Shown in pieces: positions 1 to 9,732 of a stretch of 64,000 nt of DNA (position 1 is the first letter of the stretch; each line of letters starts with the position of its first letter). The stretch lies in contig CANMOV010000003.1 of NCBI GenBank assembly GCA_947499565.1, positions 558,001 through 622,000 of the forward strand. The letters are read 5' to 3'. This DNA comes from an uncultured Croceitalea sp. (GTDB lineage: Bacteria > Bacteroidota > Bacteroidia > Flavobacteriales > Flavobacteriaceae). A model generated the notes under the pieces. The model searched no databases and was not told the origin of the DNA. It saw nothing but the letters and a program-made list of their open reading frames with translations. The translations under genes were made by a program, and so were the position numbers.

Positions 1-1
1 G

Positions 2-577
2 TTTGTTTTTTTAATTATTCAACCCTATTTAGCTGTCACTGGCAAAATAGAAAAGCATAAAACATGGGGAATAATAGGTTTTCTAATTGCTGGTGGCGCA
101 ATTTTTACTGGGTTCAGTTTGCTTGATTATCCTTTACGACTAATTGAGAATTTAACTCCAGACAGACCTGGACCACCTGTCGGCTTTTATTATGGAACGC
201 TGGTTGTTGAATTCGTTTTAATGGCAGCATTTACTTATGCAATTATTAAAGGAATCATCCACAGAAAAAATCTAAAAGAGCATTCTTGGTGGTTGATTGC
301 CAGCGCTTTTTATATGATGATGCCGGCCGTTGGTAGAGGAATGATTGTTTTCTGGAGAGCCACTCTCCCACCAGAAAAACTTAATCCATTATTGATAACA
401 CTCTCTGCTGAGCTAATTTATATTCCGCTGTTTTTGCTCTTTGCCCATAAGTTTGGAAAAATAAAGCATCAAGCTACATTTATAGGTCTTCTGTTGGCGC
501 TAGTTCGTGCTTTAAGATTTCCAATTGGCTCTTTGGAAGGAGTACAAGAATTTTTAAAGGCATTTATTCAATATTGA
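2..577 (+). CDS. Hypothetical multi-pass membrane protein, 5' end missing
   Basis: The reading frame is open from base 2, so the gene begins outside the window and only about 191 C-terminal residues are visible. A TTG at 119 could be mistaken for a start, but the frame upstream of it continues a hydrophobic helix (around GIIGFLIAGGAIF). I see about five hydrophobic segments separated by short charged loops, with a WWLIASAFYMMMPAVGRG stretch in the middle and a re-entrant-looking end. I do not recognise the family. It is followed by about 250 bases without a convincing gene. Confidence 0.6.
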   Translation, partial: FVFLIIQPYLAVTGKIEKHKTWGIIGFLIAGGAIFTGFSLLDYPLRLIENLTPDRPGPPVGFYYGTLVVEFVLMAAFTYAIIKGIIHRKNLKEHSWWLIASAFYMMMPAVGRGMIVFWRATLPPEKLNPLLITLSAELIYIPLFLLFAHKFGKIKHQATFIGLLLALVRALRFPIGSLEGVQEFLKAFIQY

Positions 578-826
578 AGCTTTGCTGGACTTAGATTTTA
601 TCATATGAATATAAATTTTAAGTTATCTTTTGACCATAAATCTATTGGAAGGAAAAGACTCTAACATTAAATTCCCGAAGCTATTTTGTTTATTCCAAAA
701 AGACTAGCAAGAGATAGTAGGTGAACCAAAAGAATTTGTATGTTGCAGTTGAAATTTAACGAATTTATAACAGCTATCCCCTTAGGGTAAAGCACTTTTT
801 AATTGTTTTGTTGAAAACACCGAAAA

Positions 827-1222
827 ATGAAAAAAGCAATTTTTATTGTATTAGTCTTTTTATGTATGTTAAGCTGTGATCCAGTTTCAGATATGGAGGC
901 TAATATTGAAAATTTGACATCCGAAGCTCTTACCATTGAATTTGTTTCATCCATTGAAGAGCTTAGAAAGACTTTGGAAGTAGCCCCTAATGAAATTGAG
1001 CTTTTTCAGGAAGGTTTCGATATTGGCAGCACTTTTCTAGAGCCTTCATTGGTAGACTATGACTCCGTAGTTGTAAAAAATCGGGCAGAACAAATTCTTA
1101 AAGTGTATAAACCAAATAGTTCAGGTAAAAATATTTACAACATAGCCGAATGGAATTCCAGTGAGCCCTCAAAAAGATTTTTTAAATACGAATACGAAAT
1201 ACGGGATGAAGATTTGGAGTAG
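827..1222 (+). CDS. Hypothetical small lipoprotein
   Basis: A 131-residue protein that starts with a lysine-containing n-region and hydrophobic stretch, ending in the lipobox MLSC with the lipidated Cys at about residue 17. The mature part is acidic and contains no motif I can name. The lipobox predicts export by Sec, diacylglyceryl modification and membrane anchoring facing the periplasm or surface. It stands alone between a membrane protein gene and the convergent gltX. Function unknown; that it is a real gene rests on the clean lipoprotein signal peptide and an uninterrupted frame. Confidence 0.7.
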   Translation: MKKAIFIVLVFLCMLSCDPVSDMEANIENLTSEALTIEFVSSIEELRKTLEVAPNEIELFQEGFDIGSTFLEPSLVDYDSVVVKNRAEQILKVYKPNSSGKNIYNIAEWNSSEPSKRFFKYEYEIRDEDLE

Positions 1223-1277
1223 AATATACCTATTGATTAAAGGGAAGTTATATTCATCAATTTGAGTGATTTGGGCC

Positions 1278-2783
1278 TTATCCTAAAACAGATAAGGCTT
1301 TGTTAATCCTCTTGGAACATTCTTCTTTTCCTAGCATCGCTAAAATATCAAACAAATGCGGTCCTTTTAAATCACCTACAATAACCAAACGCAAAGGCCC
1401 CATTACTTTTCCAAAAGAAAGTTCACTCTCGGTAATCCATGTTTTAATGTTGGTTTCTAGATTTACGGAAGTAAAATCTTTAGTAGCTTCAATGATTTCA
1501 GCTACTTTTTGCATTAGTTGTGACGTGTCTTCTTTCCACTGTTTTTTAACAGGCTTTTCAGCATAGCTCTTTGGCGCTTCAAAAAAGTAGTTTCCTAAAT
1601 CCCAAAGGTCCGCGGGGAAGTCCGCCCGCTCTTTTATTAACCCAACTACTTTTTCAATATAATCGTCGTCGAAAGAGATTTCGACAGAGCTCAACCTGAC
1701 ATCCATTTTAAACAAATCCGCTAACTCCGCATCACTTTTGGTCTGTAAGTATTGATGATTATACCATTTAGTTTTATCTGGGTCAAAACGAGCACCAGAT
1801 TTGTTTACACGCTCTAGACTAAAAGTATTTACCAAATCTTCCAGAGAAAACAGTTCTTGCTCTGTTCCAGGATTCCAACCCAACATGGCTAAAAAGTTGA
1901 CCATAGCTTCAGGGAAATATCCTGCTTCACGATAGCCTTGAGAATCGTTCCACGATAATGGAAAAACAGGAAAACCTCCTTTTTCACCATCACGCTTACT
2001 TAATTTTCCTTTGCCCGTTGGTTTCATGATTAAAGGTAAATGTGCAAATTGTGGCGCTTCCCATCCAAAAGCATTGTATAATAATTGGTGTAATGCTAAA
2101 GATGGCAACCATTCTTCCCCACGTATCACATGAGTAATTTCCATTAAATGGTCATCTACAATATTGGCTAAATGATAAGTTGGCATTCCATCACTTTTAA
2201 AAAGAATTTTATCATCCAAAACGTTGGTGTCAATTTCAATAGCTCCGCGAATACTATCTTTTAAGTGTAGTTTTTCATCTTGTGGAGATTTAAAACGAAC
2301 TACATAGGGTTCGCCAGAATCTAGTTTTGTTTTTGTTAGTTGATTAGAAAGTGAAAGCGAGTTATCCAATTTTAGACGATTGTGCCAATTATAGATAAAA
2401 GTCTTTCCCTCAGCTTCATGGTCTTTCCGATGAAAATCTAATCGTTCGGAAGTGTCAAAAGCATAATATGCATGTCCTTTTTCTATCAATTCTAAAGCAT
2501 ATTGTTTATACAAGTGCTTGCGCTCACTTTGTCTGTATGGACCAAAGCCTTTTTCTTTTCCGGGTCCTTCATCAAAAGGAATTCCGCACCAGTTTAAAGC
2601 TTCAACAATATAAGCCTCGGCCCCTTCAACATATCTGTTCTGGTCGGTATCCTCTATGCGCAATACAAAATCTCCATCATGTTTTTTGGCAAACAAATAG
2701 TTGAATAATGCAGTGCGAACACCGCCAATATGAAGCGGTCCTGTTGGACTAGGGGCAAAACGAACCCTTACTTTTTGACTCAT
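1278..2783 (-). CDS. gltX: Glutamyl-tRNA synthetase
   Basis: A 501-residue class I aminoacyl-tRNA synthetase that charges tRNA-Glu with glutamate in the cytoplasm. The HIGH-type ATP motif reads PTGPLHIGG (residues 13-21) and the KMSKS-type motif reads KLSKRDG near residue 260. The EDTDQNR motif that follows the Rossmann start is typical of discriminating or non-discriminating GluRS. Length is normal for the family. The C-terminal anticodon-binding region is present and ends in a short KALSVLG tail. It is encoded just downstream of, and on the same strand as, the AlkB-type hydroxylase, with a 59-base gap that may allow cotranscription. Confidence 0.97.
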   Translation of the reverse strand: MSQKVRVRFAPSPTGPLHIGGVRTALFNYLFAKKHDGDFVLRIEDTDQNRYVEGAEAYIVEALNWCGIPFDEGPGKEKGFGPYRQSERKHLYKQYALELIEKGHAYYAFDTSERLDFHRKDHEAEGKTFIYNWHNRLKLDNSLSLSNQLTKTKLDSGEPYVVRFKSPQDEKLHLKDSIRGAIEIDTNVLDDKILFKSDGMPTYHLANIVDDHLMEITHVIRGEEWLPSLALHQLLYNAFGWEAPQFAHLPLIMKPTGKGKLSKRDGEKGGFPVFPLSWNDSQGYREAGYFPEAMVNFLAMLGWNPGTEQELFSLEDLVNTFSLERVNKSGARFDPDKTKWYNHQYLQTKSDAELADLFKMDVRLSSVEISFDDDYIEKVVGLIKERADFPADLWDLGNYFFEAPKSYAEKPVKKQWKEDTSQLMQKVAEIIEATKDFTSVNLETNIKTWITESELSFGKVMGPLRLVIVGDLKGPHLFDILAMLGKEECSKRINKALSVLG

Positions 2784-2842
2784 TCTCTAAAATTGAGCCA
2801 CAAAGGTAATGAACTCTTTTAAGGTGAATCTGGTATTTAGGT

Positions 2843-3889
2843 TTATGTGGTTAACCGCATTTCTCTTGGAATCCGCTTGTTCATAATACTAAACCAAAGC
2901 GGAGGAATAAAAGACAAAACCATGGAGGTGGGATACCCAAAAGGCATTTGAGGTGAGATATCATGGTAATCTAGGGTCTGATATTTTTTAGAGGACTTAT
3001 AGTGGTGGTCACTGTGCCTTGTTAATTCGTACAACACAATTCTACCAATTACATGATTGCTGTTCCAAGAGTGGCATTCCCGGACACGCTCATAACGACC
3101 AGATGGCAGCTTAAAACGTCTAAGCCCATAATGTTCAATATAATTAACAGTTTCAAGCAAAAGGAAACCAATGATTCCAGAAGCTAAAGCAAAAAGTATC
3201 CCTGTAGTTCCAAAAAACAGAAACACCAAAATAAGATAGCTTAGTTGAATGAGCGTGTAGAAAAACATATCATTATTAAAGGAGAAGAACCTTTTGTTTT
3301 CAGTGCTTAATAGCTTTCCTTGAATTTTCCAGGAGTTTACATATTGTCGGATTGTTGAGGTAAACCAAAACGAGTAAACAGATTGATTAAATTCCGCAGT
3401 AGCCGGATCTTCTTTTGTTGCTGCATGTGCATGGTGTCCAAAATTATGCTCAATATAAAAGTGCATATAAAAAGACGGCAGCAGTAAAAGTTTAGCTAGG
3501 TACCGCTCAAAAGTTTGTTGTCGATGCCCTAGTTCATGGGCAACATTAATTCCGTTAACCCCCAATACAATTCCAACAGAAAAGACCAAACCTACTAGTT
3601 CATAAATTGCATAGGCATGGTTGGTAATATCCCATAAAGTAAAAGCTAAAAATCCAAATACAATAGGAATATTTAGATAGAGCATCCAATCAAAAAGTTT
3701 GCTTTTGGCTTTTAATTTTAGTTCTTCGCCTTCTAAATTAGAAGTATCATGTGGAAATAAGACCTCTAGTATTGGAATTATAACAAAAGCATAGAAAGGA
3801 GTAAAAAAACTCCAATATCCCTTAAAATAAATACTGATTGCCGCCGAAATAGGTATAGTTAACGCTGCCAGATACTTTAAATCCTTCAT
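2843..3889 (-). CDS. AlkB-type membrane alkane 1-monooxygenase
   Basis: A 348-residue integral membrane non-haem di-iron hydroxylase. It carries the histidine boxes of the AlkB family: HELGHR near residue 118, HNFGHH near 150, NYIEHYG near 248 and HSDHH near 290, set between about six hydrophobic helices. AlkB enzymes hydroxylate terminal methyl groups of alkanes using electrons from rubredoxin. No rubredoxin or rubredoxin reductase gene lies nearby, so the electron donor must be encoded elsewhere. The NYIEHYG box separates it from ordinary fatty-acid desaturases. The physiological substrate is inferred from the family, not shown. Confidence 0.88.
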   Translation of the reverse strand: MKDLKYLAALTIPISAAISIYFKGYWSFFTPFYAFVIIPILEVLFPHDTSNLEGEELKLKAKSKLFDWMLYLNIPIVFGFLAFTLWDITNHAYAIYELVGLVFSVGIVLGVNGINVAHELGHRQQTFERYLAKLLLLPSFYMHFYIEHNFGHHAHAATKEDPATAEFNQSVYSFWFTSTIRQYVNSWKIQGKLLSTENKRFFSFNNDMFFYTLIQLSYLILVFLFFGTTGILFALASGIIGFLLLETVNYIEHYGLRRFKLPSGRYERVRECHSWNSNHVIGRIVLYELTRHSDHHYKSSKKYQTLDYHDISPQMPFGYPTSMVLSFIPPLWFSIMNKRIPREMRLTT

Positions 3890-3963
3890 ATCATCTATTT
3901 TAACATAAAATTTTCAGCCCCATTTTGAAACAACGGGTATCTTGGTATTAAATATAGTAGAAT

Positions 3964-6900
3964 TTGGACAGTTTTAATAACATACTAGGTAAGCTAAACG
4001 CCTTTACCAAAAAGTATTACACAAAACTTTTGGTAAAAGGTAGTATTCTGTTTGTGACCATAGGGCTACTATTTTTTCTCACTATTACAGCAGTAGAATA
4101 TTTTTTATGGCTAGACTCTACTTTTCGTTTGGCGCTGCTTTTGGTGTTTATAGCAATAGAACTCTATCTGCTATACCGTTACATTTTAACGCCGCTGTTC
4201 TATTTATTTAAAGTAAAAAAGGGCATTTCCAATAGAGAGGCTTCATTACTTATTGGAAAGCATTTCTCAGAAGTGGATGATAAGCTTATTAACCTTTTAG
4301 ACCTTGCTGATAATTTGGAAGAATCGGACTTGTTGTTGGCCGCGATTGAACAACGTTCTGAGCAGATGAAGCCAATTCCATTTGTAAAAGCTGTGGATTT
4401 TAAAGATAGTTTAAAGTATGCCAAGTATATTTTAATCCCGTTACTAGTAGTTGGTCTTATTTGGCTTTCAGGTAATATTGCTGATTTCTTTGGGTCTTAT
4501 AAAAGAGTAGTTAATTATGATGTCGCTTATGAGCCGCCAGCTCCATTTTCTTTTCAATTACTTAACAAAGAGTTGACCTTGTTGGAAGACGAATCGCTTA
4601 CACTGGATCTAACTACGGAAGGAAAAGTAAAACCCGAAAAGGTTTCTGTTGTTATTGATGGGAAAGCGTTATTAATGCAGGAACGTAATGGGCAATTTCA
4701 ATATACATTTCAGGCACCATTAGAATCGAGCAGTTTTTATTTTACCGCTAACGGATTTAATTCTAGAACACATCAAATCACAGTAGGAAAGGTTCCGGCA
4801 ATTCAAGGTTTTGAAATGCGATTGAATTATCCAAGCTATTTGGGGAAACGGAATGAGGTTTTAAAGGGAACAGGAAACGCTGTGATACCGGAGGGAACTA
4901 AAGTATCCTGGAAGGTCGAAGGTATTCATACAGAACGAATAGATTTTGTAGAAAAGGATACGACTATTGGGTTTACAAACGTGGACAACAACTTTGAGTT
5001 GTCTAAATCTATTTATTCAGATTTAAGTTACGAGTTGAGCACGTCAAACGCTAATGTAAAGCATTATGAGACCCTTGGCTATCGTATTGATGTTGTAAAG
5101 GATGCTTATCCCACAATAAAGGCGGAACAAACTTTGGACTCCTTAAATCCTAATGTTTCGTATTATGTGGGATTAGCTTCAGATGATATAGGTTTACAAC
5201 GAATAGACTTGGTATATTATCCAGTAAATAAACCTCAAGAACCGCAGAGATTAAGGTTGTTAGACGCTAAAACTAACGTGGAACAATTCTATTATACATT
5301 TCCGTCTGGTTTAAACATAGAAGAAGGCCAGGACTATGAAATGTATTTTCAAGTTTTTGACAATGATGGTCTTAGAAACGGAAAATCTGCAAAAAGCGCG
5401 ATTTTTAGAACTACTATTTTAAATGATAACGAACTGAAAGACAAAGAGTTGGAAACTCAAAAGGCTATTCTTCAGAATTTGGACAAGTCTTTAGAGAATT
5501 TTAAAGAACAGAAAGAAGCCTTAAAGCAAATAAACGATAAACAGAAGGAAAATAGCAGTCTTGATTTTAATGAACAAAACCAGATTAAAGACTTTTTGCA
5601 AAAACAAGAACGCCAAGAATCTATGATGCAAAAGTTCAGTAAAGAACTAAAGGATAATCTCAATAAGAGTCAGAAGAATGACGAGATGAACGAGCTGCTT
5701 AAGGAACGTCTTGAGCGACAGGAAATTGAGGCCGAAAAGAATAAAAAGCTCTTGGAAGAATTAAATAAAGTTGCAGACAAGATTAATAAGGAAGACTTAA
5801 AAAAGAGGCTTGAGGAACTGTCTAAGAAGCAAAGTAATAGCGAACGGAATTTGGAGCAGCTTTTAGAATTAACTAAGCGTTATTATGTTACGGAGAAAGC
5901 TTCACAGCTTGCCAAAGAATTAGAAAAGCTAGCTGAACGTCAAAAGCTGTTATCTGAACTTAAGCTTGGCGAGGAGTTTTCCAACGAACAACAAGAAAAA
6001 CTTAACGAAAGGTTCAATAAGATTGCTAAGGAGTTAGAAGAACTTAAAAAAGATAATCAGGCTTTAAAGAAACCCTTAGATATAGCTGTTAGCAAACAAA
6101 AAGAAGAAGGCGTAAAGAAGGACCAGGAAGATGCTTTAGAAGAAATTAATAAGCATCAGGGTATGGATGAGTCATCAGAGAGTCAAGCAAAACAGGATAG
6201 TAAAAACAGGGCATCACAAAAACAGAAATCGGCTGCACAGAAGATGAAGGAAATGAGTGAGAGTTTAGAACAAAGCTCAGCATCTTCTGGAGGTGGGTCA
6301 TCTATTGCTGAGGACGCTGAAATGTTACGTCAGATTTTAGATAACCTTATTACGTTTTCTTTTAAACAGGAAAATCTTTTTGATAAGATACAGGAGTCTC
6401 AGGGGGAGATTTCCGAATTTTCAAATACAGTACGGGAACAAAAAGATTTGCGGGATTTGTTTGAGCATGTAGACGATAGTCTTTTTGCACTTTCGTTACG
6501 AAGAGCTGAACTTTCAGAGTTTGTAAATGAGCAAATTACAGAAGTGTATTATAATATTGATAAGTCCTTAGAAACCATAGCGGAGAATCAAATTTATCAA
6601 GGAGCATCGTATCAGCAATATGTGCTAACAGCTTCTAATTCGTTGTCGGATTTTTTAGCAAAATTATTGGACAATATGCAGCAGAGTATGCAGTCTGGTA
6701 ATGGAAGTGGGCAGGGAGAAGGATTTCAATTGCCTGATATTATTAAAAGCCAACAGCAGTTGGGAGAACAAATGGGCAAGGAAGGTCAGTCCGGGCAACA
6801 GGGACAAAAAGGACAACAGGGGAAGTCTGGAGAAAATGGTAATGAAGGGCAAGGTGGTAAAGAAGGCCAATCTGGAAAAGAAGGTAACTCAGGTGGAGAT

Positions 6901-7446
6901 GGTGATGGTGGAGAAAATGGAAGCAAGGGCAATGATGGTAATGGTAAGATCGGGAATCAAGGTAAAGGACAAAATGGTCAAGGTCAAGGAAATGCCTCAG
7001 GCGGTAATGGAAATGGACCATCGGAGGAAGAGCTAAAGGAAATCTTTGAGATTTATAAGGAGCAACAAACCATTAGACAAAAGCTAGAACAGCAGTTAAA
7101 TAATATTATTCAGAAGGATAAGCAAGATTTGGCCAAGAAGTTGGTTAGACAAATGGAGAACTTTGAGAATGATTTATTAGAGAATGGGATTACGCAACGC
7201 ACTGTGAATAAAATGAACACAATTCAACATCAGTTATTGAAGTTGGAGAATGCTGCTTTAAAACAAGGGGAGCGGAAAGAGCGTGAAAGTAAAACCAATA
7301 GCGCCCAATTTCAGAACCCAATAACTACTAAACCTGATTTGCTAAAGAACAAAAGCAACACGATTGAGATTTTAAATAGACAAGCCTTACCTTTGCGGCA
7401 AAATTATAAGAATAGGGTAAAGACTTATTTTAAAGATGAAGATTGA
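3964..7446 (+). CDS. DUF4175 family large membrane-anchored coiled-coil protein
   Basis: A 1160-residue protein with two N-terminal transmembrane helices (about 25-45 and 50-75), a third near 150-172, a beta-rich extracytoplasmic part to about 490, a long charged coiled coil (about 495-720), and a Gly/Gln-rich collagen-like stretch (about 935-1020) before a final helical region. The DUF4175 assignment rests on the N-terminal layout and on the conserved Bacteroidota order DUF4175-ybeY-mnmG. The start is TTG at 3964: an in-frame TAG lies two codons upstream and there is no in-frame ATG before about residue 134. It overlaps ybeY by 11 bases, implying translational coupling. Function unknown. Confidence 0.85.
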   Translation: MDSFNNILGKLNAFTKKYYTKLLVKGSILFVTIGLLFFLTITAVEYFLWLDSTFRLALLLVFIAIELYLLYRYILTPLFYLFKVKKGISNREASLLIGKHFSEVDDKLINLLDLADNLEESDLLLAAIEQRSEQMKPIPFVKAVDFKDSLKYAKYILIPLLVVGLIWLSGNIADFFGSYKRVVNYDVAYEPPAPFSFQLLNKELTLLEDESLTLDLTTEGKVKPEKVSVVIDGKALLMQERNGQFQYTFQAPLESSSFYFTANGFNSRTHQITVGKVPAIQGFEMRLNYPSYLGKRNEVLKGTGNAVIPEGTKVSWKVEGIHTERIDFVEKDTTIGFTNVDNNFELSKSIYSDLSYELSTSNANVKHYETLGYRIDVVKDAYPTIKAEQTLDSLNPNVSYYVGLASDDIGLQRIDLVYYPVNKPQEPQRLRLLDAKTNVEQFYYTFPSGLNIEEGQDYEMYFQVFDNDGLRNGKSAKSAIFRTTILNDNELKDKELETQKAILQNLDKSLENFKEQKEALKQINDKQKENSSLDFNEQNQIKDFLQKQERQESMMQKFSKELKDNLNKSQKNDEMNELLKERLERQEIEAEKNKKLLEELNKVADKINKEDLKKRLEELSKKQSNSERNLEQLLELTKRYYVTEKASQLAKELEKLAERQKLLSELKLGEEFSNEQQEKLNERFNKIAKELEELKKDNQALKKPLDIAVSKQKEEGVKKDQEDALEEINKHQGMDESSESQAKQDSKNRASQKQKSAAQKMKEMSESLEQSSASSGGGSSIAEDAEMLRQILDNLITFSFKQENLFDKIQESQGEISEFSNTVREQKDLRDLFEHVDDSLFALSLRRAELSEFVNEQITEVYYNIDKSLETIAENQIYQGASYQQYVLTASNSLSDFLAKLLDNMQQSMQSGNGSGQGEGFQLPDIIKSQQQLGEQMGKEGQSGQQGQKGQQGKSGENGNEGQGGKEGQSGKEGNSGGDGDGGENGSKGNDGNGKIGNQGKGQNGQGQGNASGGNGNGPSEEELKEIFEIYKEQQTIRQKLEQQLNNIIQKDKQDLAKKLVRQMENFENDLLENGITQRTVNKMNTIQHQLLKLENAALKQGERKERESKTNSAQFQNPITTKPDLLKNKSNTIEILNRQALPLRQNYKNRVKTYFKDED

Positions 7447-7858
7447 GTTTAATTACGAGATTGCTTATCGACTTGACAAAGAATCAAATTATACCGATTG
7501 GATTAATAAGCTAATTACTAGCCAAGGTTCTTTTTTAGGAAACTTAAGTTATATTTTTTGTGATGATGCTTTTCTATTAGACATCAATCTTAAATATTTA
7601 AATCACGATACCTTAACGGATATTATAACTTTTGATTATTCTGAAGATAATACAATTTCTGGAGACATTTTTATTTCTATAGAAAGAGTAAATGAAAATG
7701 CGACTAAGTTTAAGGTTGACTTTGAAGAGGAGTTGTTGAGAGTTATGAGCCATGGTATTTTGCACTTATTGGGTTACAACGATAAGACTGATGATGATAA
7801 AGATTTGATGCGCAAAAAGGAGAATGAAATGATGCGATTGTTCCACGTGGAACAATAG
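7436..7858 (+). CDS. ybeY: Endoribonuclease YbeY (rRNA maturation factor)
   Basis: A 140-residue UPF0054/YbeY-family metal-dependent RNase, acting in 16S rRNA maturation and ribosome quality control. The zinc motif is visible as HGILHLLGYND at residues 106-116. His106 and His110 are present, but the position of the third histidine in the canonical H3xH5xH pattern is Asp116. The start lies inside the end of the DUF4175 gene (11-base overlap), and mnmG follows 5 bases after the stop, so the three genes look like one operon. The last codons (Leu-Phe-His-Val-Glu-Gln) are encoded by a parS-like palindrome. Confidence 0.93.
   Translation: MKIEFNYEIAYRLDKESNYTDWINKLITSQGSFLGNLSYIFCDDAFLLDINLKYLNHDTLTDIITFDYSEDNTISGDIFISIERVNENATKFKVDFEEELLRVMSHGILHLLGYNDKTDDDKDLMRKKENEMMRLFHVEQ
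7837..7856. promoter_or_regulatory. parS-like centromere palindrome, copy 1
   Basis: A perfect 20-bp palindrome around the core TGTTCCACGTGGAACA, lying inside the last codons of ybeY and just before mnmG. The 16-bp core fits the bacterial parS pattern TGTTnCACGTGnAACA that ParB binds. The symmetry is direct from sequence; ParB binding is inferred. Confidence 0.6.
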
Positions 7859-7863
7859 AAATT

Positions 7864-9732
7864 ATGTTTGATAAAGAATACGATGTAATAGTAGTAGGAG
7901 GAGGGCATGCGGGTGCGGAGGCAACTGCAGCAGCTGCGAACATGGGGTCAAAAACACTTTTGATTACTATGAATCTCCAAACTATCGGACAAATGTCTTG
8001 CAATCCAGCTATGGGCGGAATTGCTAAAGGACAAATAGTGCGGGAAATTGATGCGCTCGGCGGGTATAGTGGAGTTGTTACGGATAAGTCGGCCATACAA
8101 TTTAAGATGCTTAATAAGTCTAAAGGGCCTGCTATGTGGAGCCCAAGAGCGCAGAATGATAGAATGCGTTTTGCAGAGGAATGGCGCCTTGCTTTGGAGA
8201 ATACACCAAATGCGGATTTTTATCAGGAAATGGTTTCTGGATTATTGGTTGAAGGAGAAAAAGTTGTAGGAGTAAGAACTTCTTTGGGAATAGATGTTAG
8301 AGCGAGGGCAGTGGTTTTAACCAATGGCACTTTTCTAAATGGACTAATCCATATTGGGGAGAAACAGTTTGGTGGAGGAAGAGCAGGTGAAAAAGCTGCT
8401 ACGGGAATTACAGAACAGTTGGTTGATTTTGGTTTTGAAAGTGGAAGAATGAAAACGGGAACGCCACCAAGAGTGGATGGACGTTCTCTAGACTATTCTA
8501 AAATGATTCTACAACCCGGTGATGTTAAGCCTGAGAAATTCTCCTATTTGCAAACCCCAAAACTTAAGGAACAAAGGGATTGTCATATGACGCATACGAG
8601 TGCCTTGGTGCATGATTTATTGCGCGAAGGTTTTGATAGGTCTCCTATGTTTAATGGAAGAATAAAAAGTATAGGGCCTAGATATTGCCCATCTATTGAG
8701 GACAAGATTAATCGGTTTGCTGATAAAAATTCACATCAAATATTTGTGGAACCAGAAGGCTGGCATACTGTTGAGGTGTATGTAAATGGCTTTTCAACTT
8801 CGTTGCCAGAAGATGTACAATACAAAGCTTTAAAATCTGTAGTTGGTTTTGAAAATGTAAAATTCTTTAGACCAGGTTACGCCATCGAATATGATTATTT
8901 TCCACCAACACAATTAAAGCACACACTAGAAACTAAACTAGTGAACAATCTATATTTTGCTGGTCAAATAAATGGCACAACGGGGTATGAGGAGGCTGCT
9001 TCTCAAGGATTAATGGCCGGAATAAACGCACACCTAAAGATTAATGAAAAAGAGGCATTTACCTTAAAAAGGGATGAGGCTTATATAGGAGTCTTAATAG
9101 ATGATTTAATAACAAAAGGCACAGAAGAACCTTATCGTATGTTTACTTCTAGAGCGGAATATAGAACCCTATTACGTCAAGACAATGCAGATTTAAGATT
9201 AACACCTAAAGGTTATAAAATAGGTTTAGCAAAGGAGGAGCGTTTAAAACGTATGGAGGAGAAGCAAAGAAACTCTGATAAGTTTGTAGACTTTTTTAAA
9301 AATACGAGTTATAACCCTGAAGAAATCAACCCTATTTTGGAAGAGGTTTCATCTTCGCCTGTTAAGCAATCTGATAAGATGTTTAAAGTATTTTCCAGAC
9401 CTAGTGTAACTATGGATCATATGCTTCGTTTAAATGCTGTTTCAAATTTTGTAGAAGAACATAGCTTGGATACAGAAGTTTTAGAACAGGCCGAAGTGCA
9501 AGTAAAGTACTCTGGATATATTGCTAAAGAAAAGAACAATGCCGATAAACTTTTGCGTTTAGAAAATATAAAAATCCCTGATGGTTTTGATTATAGAAAA
9601 TTAAAATCCTTGTCCTACGAGGCAAGGGAAAAACTGGAAGCAATTAGACCAGTTACCATCTCACAAGCTTCTCGAATTAGTGGAGTTTCTCCTTCGGATA
9701 TTAGTGTATTATTGGTCTTTTTAGGTAGATGA
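7864..9732 (+). CDS. mnmG: tRNA uridine-5-carboxymethylaminomethyl modification enzyme MnmG
   Basis: A 622-residue FAD-dependent enzyme that, with MnmE, installs the cmnm5 group on U34 of certain tRNAs, using methylene-tetrahydrofolate and glycine. The FAD-binding motif VVGGGHAGAEA is at residues 10-20, the SCNPAMGGIAKG motif near 45-56, the GidA signature GPRYCPSIEDKI near 275, and TGYEEAASQGLMAG near 370. Length and C-terminal helical domain are normal. It lies 5 bases after ybeY. Its stop codon overlaps an ATG (ATGA at 9729) that appears to start the next gene. Confidence 0.97.
   Translation: MFDKEYDVIVVGGGHAGAEATAAAANMGSKTLLITMNLQTIGQMSCNPAMGGIAKGQIVREIDALGGYSGVVTDKSAIQFKMLNKSKGPAMWSPRAQNDRMRFAEEWRLALENTPNADFYQEMVSGLLVEGEKVVGVRTSLGIDVRARAVVLTNGTFLNGLIHIGEKQFGGGRAGEKAATGITEQLVDFGFESGRMKTGTPPRVDGRSLDYSKMILQPGDVKPEKFSYLQTPKLKEQRDCHMTHTSALVHDLLREGFDRSPMFNGRIKSIGPRYCPSIEDKINRFADKNSHQIFVEPEGWHTVEVYVNGFSTSLPEDVQYKALKSVVGFENVKFFRPGYAIEYDYFPPTQLKHTLETKLVNNLYFAGQINGTTGYEEAASQGLMAGINAHLKINEKEAFTLKRDEAYIGVLIDDLITKGTEEPYRMFTSRAEYRTLLRQDNADLRLTPKGYKIGLAKEERLKRMEEKQRNSDKFVDFFKNTSYNPEEINPILEEVSSSPVKQSDKMFKVFSRPSVTMDHMLRLNAVSNFVEEHSLDTEVLEQAEVQVKYSGYIAKEKNNADKLLRLENIKIPDGFDYRKLKSLSYEAREKLEAIRPVTISQASRISGVSPSDISVLLVFLGR

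Noticed and set aside
578-826. Possible gene remnant between the first membrane protein and the small lipoprotein
   Set aside because: All frames are broken by stops and I see no recognisable motif.
2468-2704. Plus-strand frames inside gltX
   Set aside because: They lie antisense to strongly conserved gltX codons and have no homology-like features.
2843-3889. Fatty-acid desaturase or sterol hydroxylase identity for the AlkB-type gene
   Set aside because: The NYIEHYG box and histidine spacing fit alkane monooxygenases better, although the substrate remains unproven.
6743-7021. Minus-strand 92-codon His-rich frame and plus-strand 111-codon Lys/Met-rich frame
   Set aside because: Both are shadows of the low-complexity Gly/Gln stretch of the DUF4175 gene.
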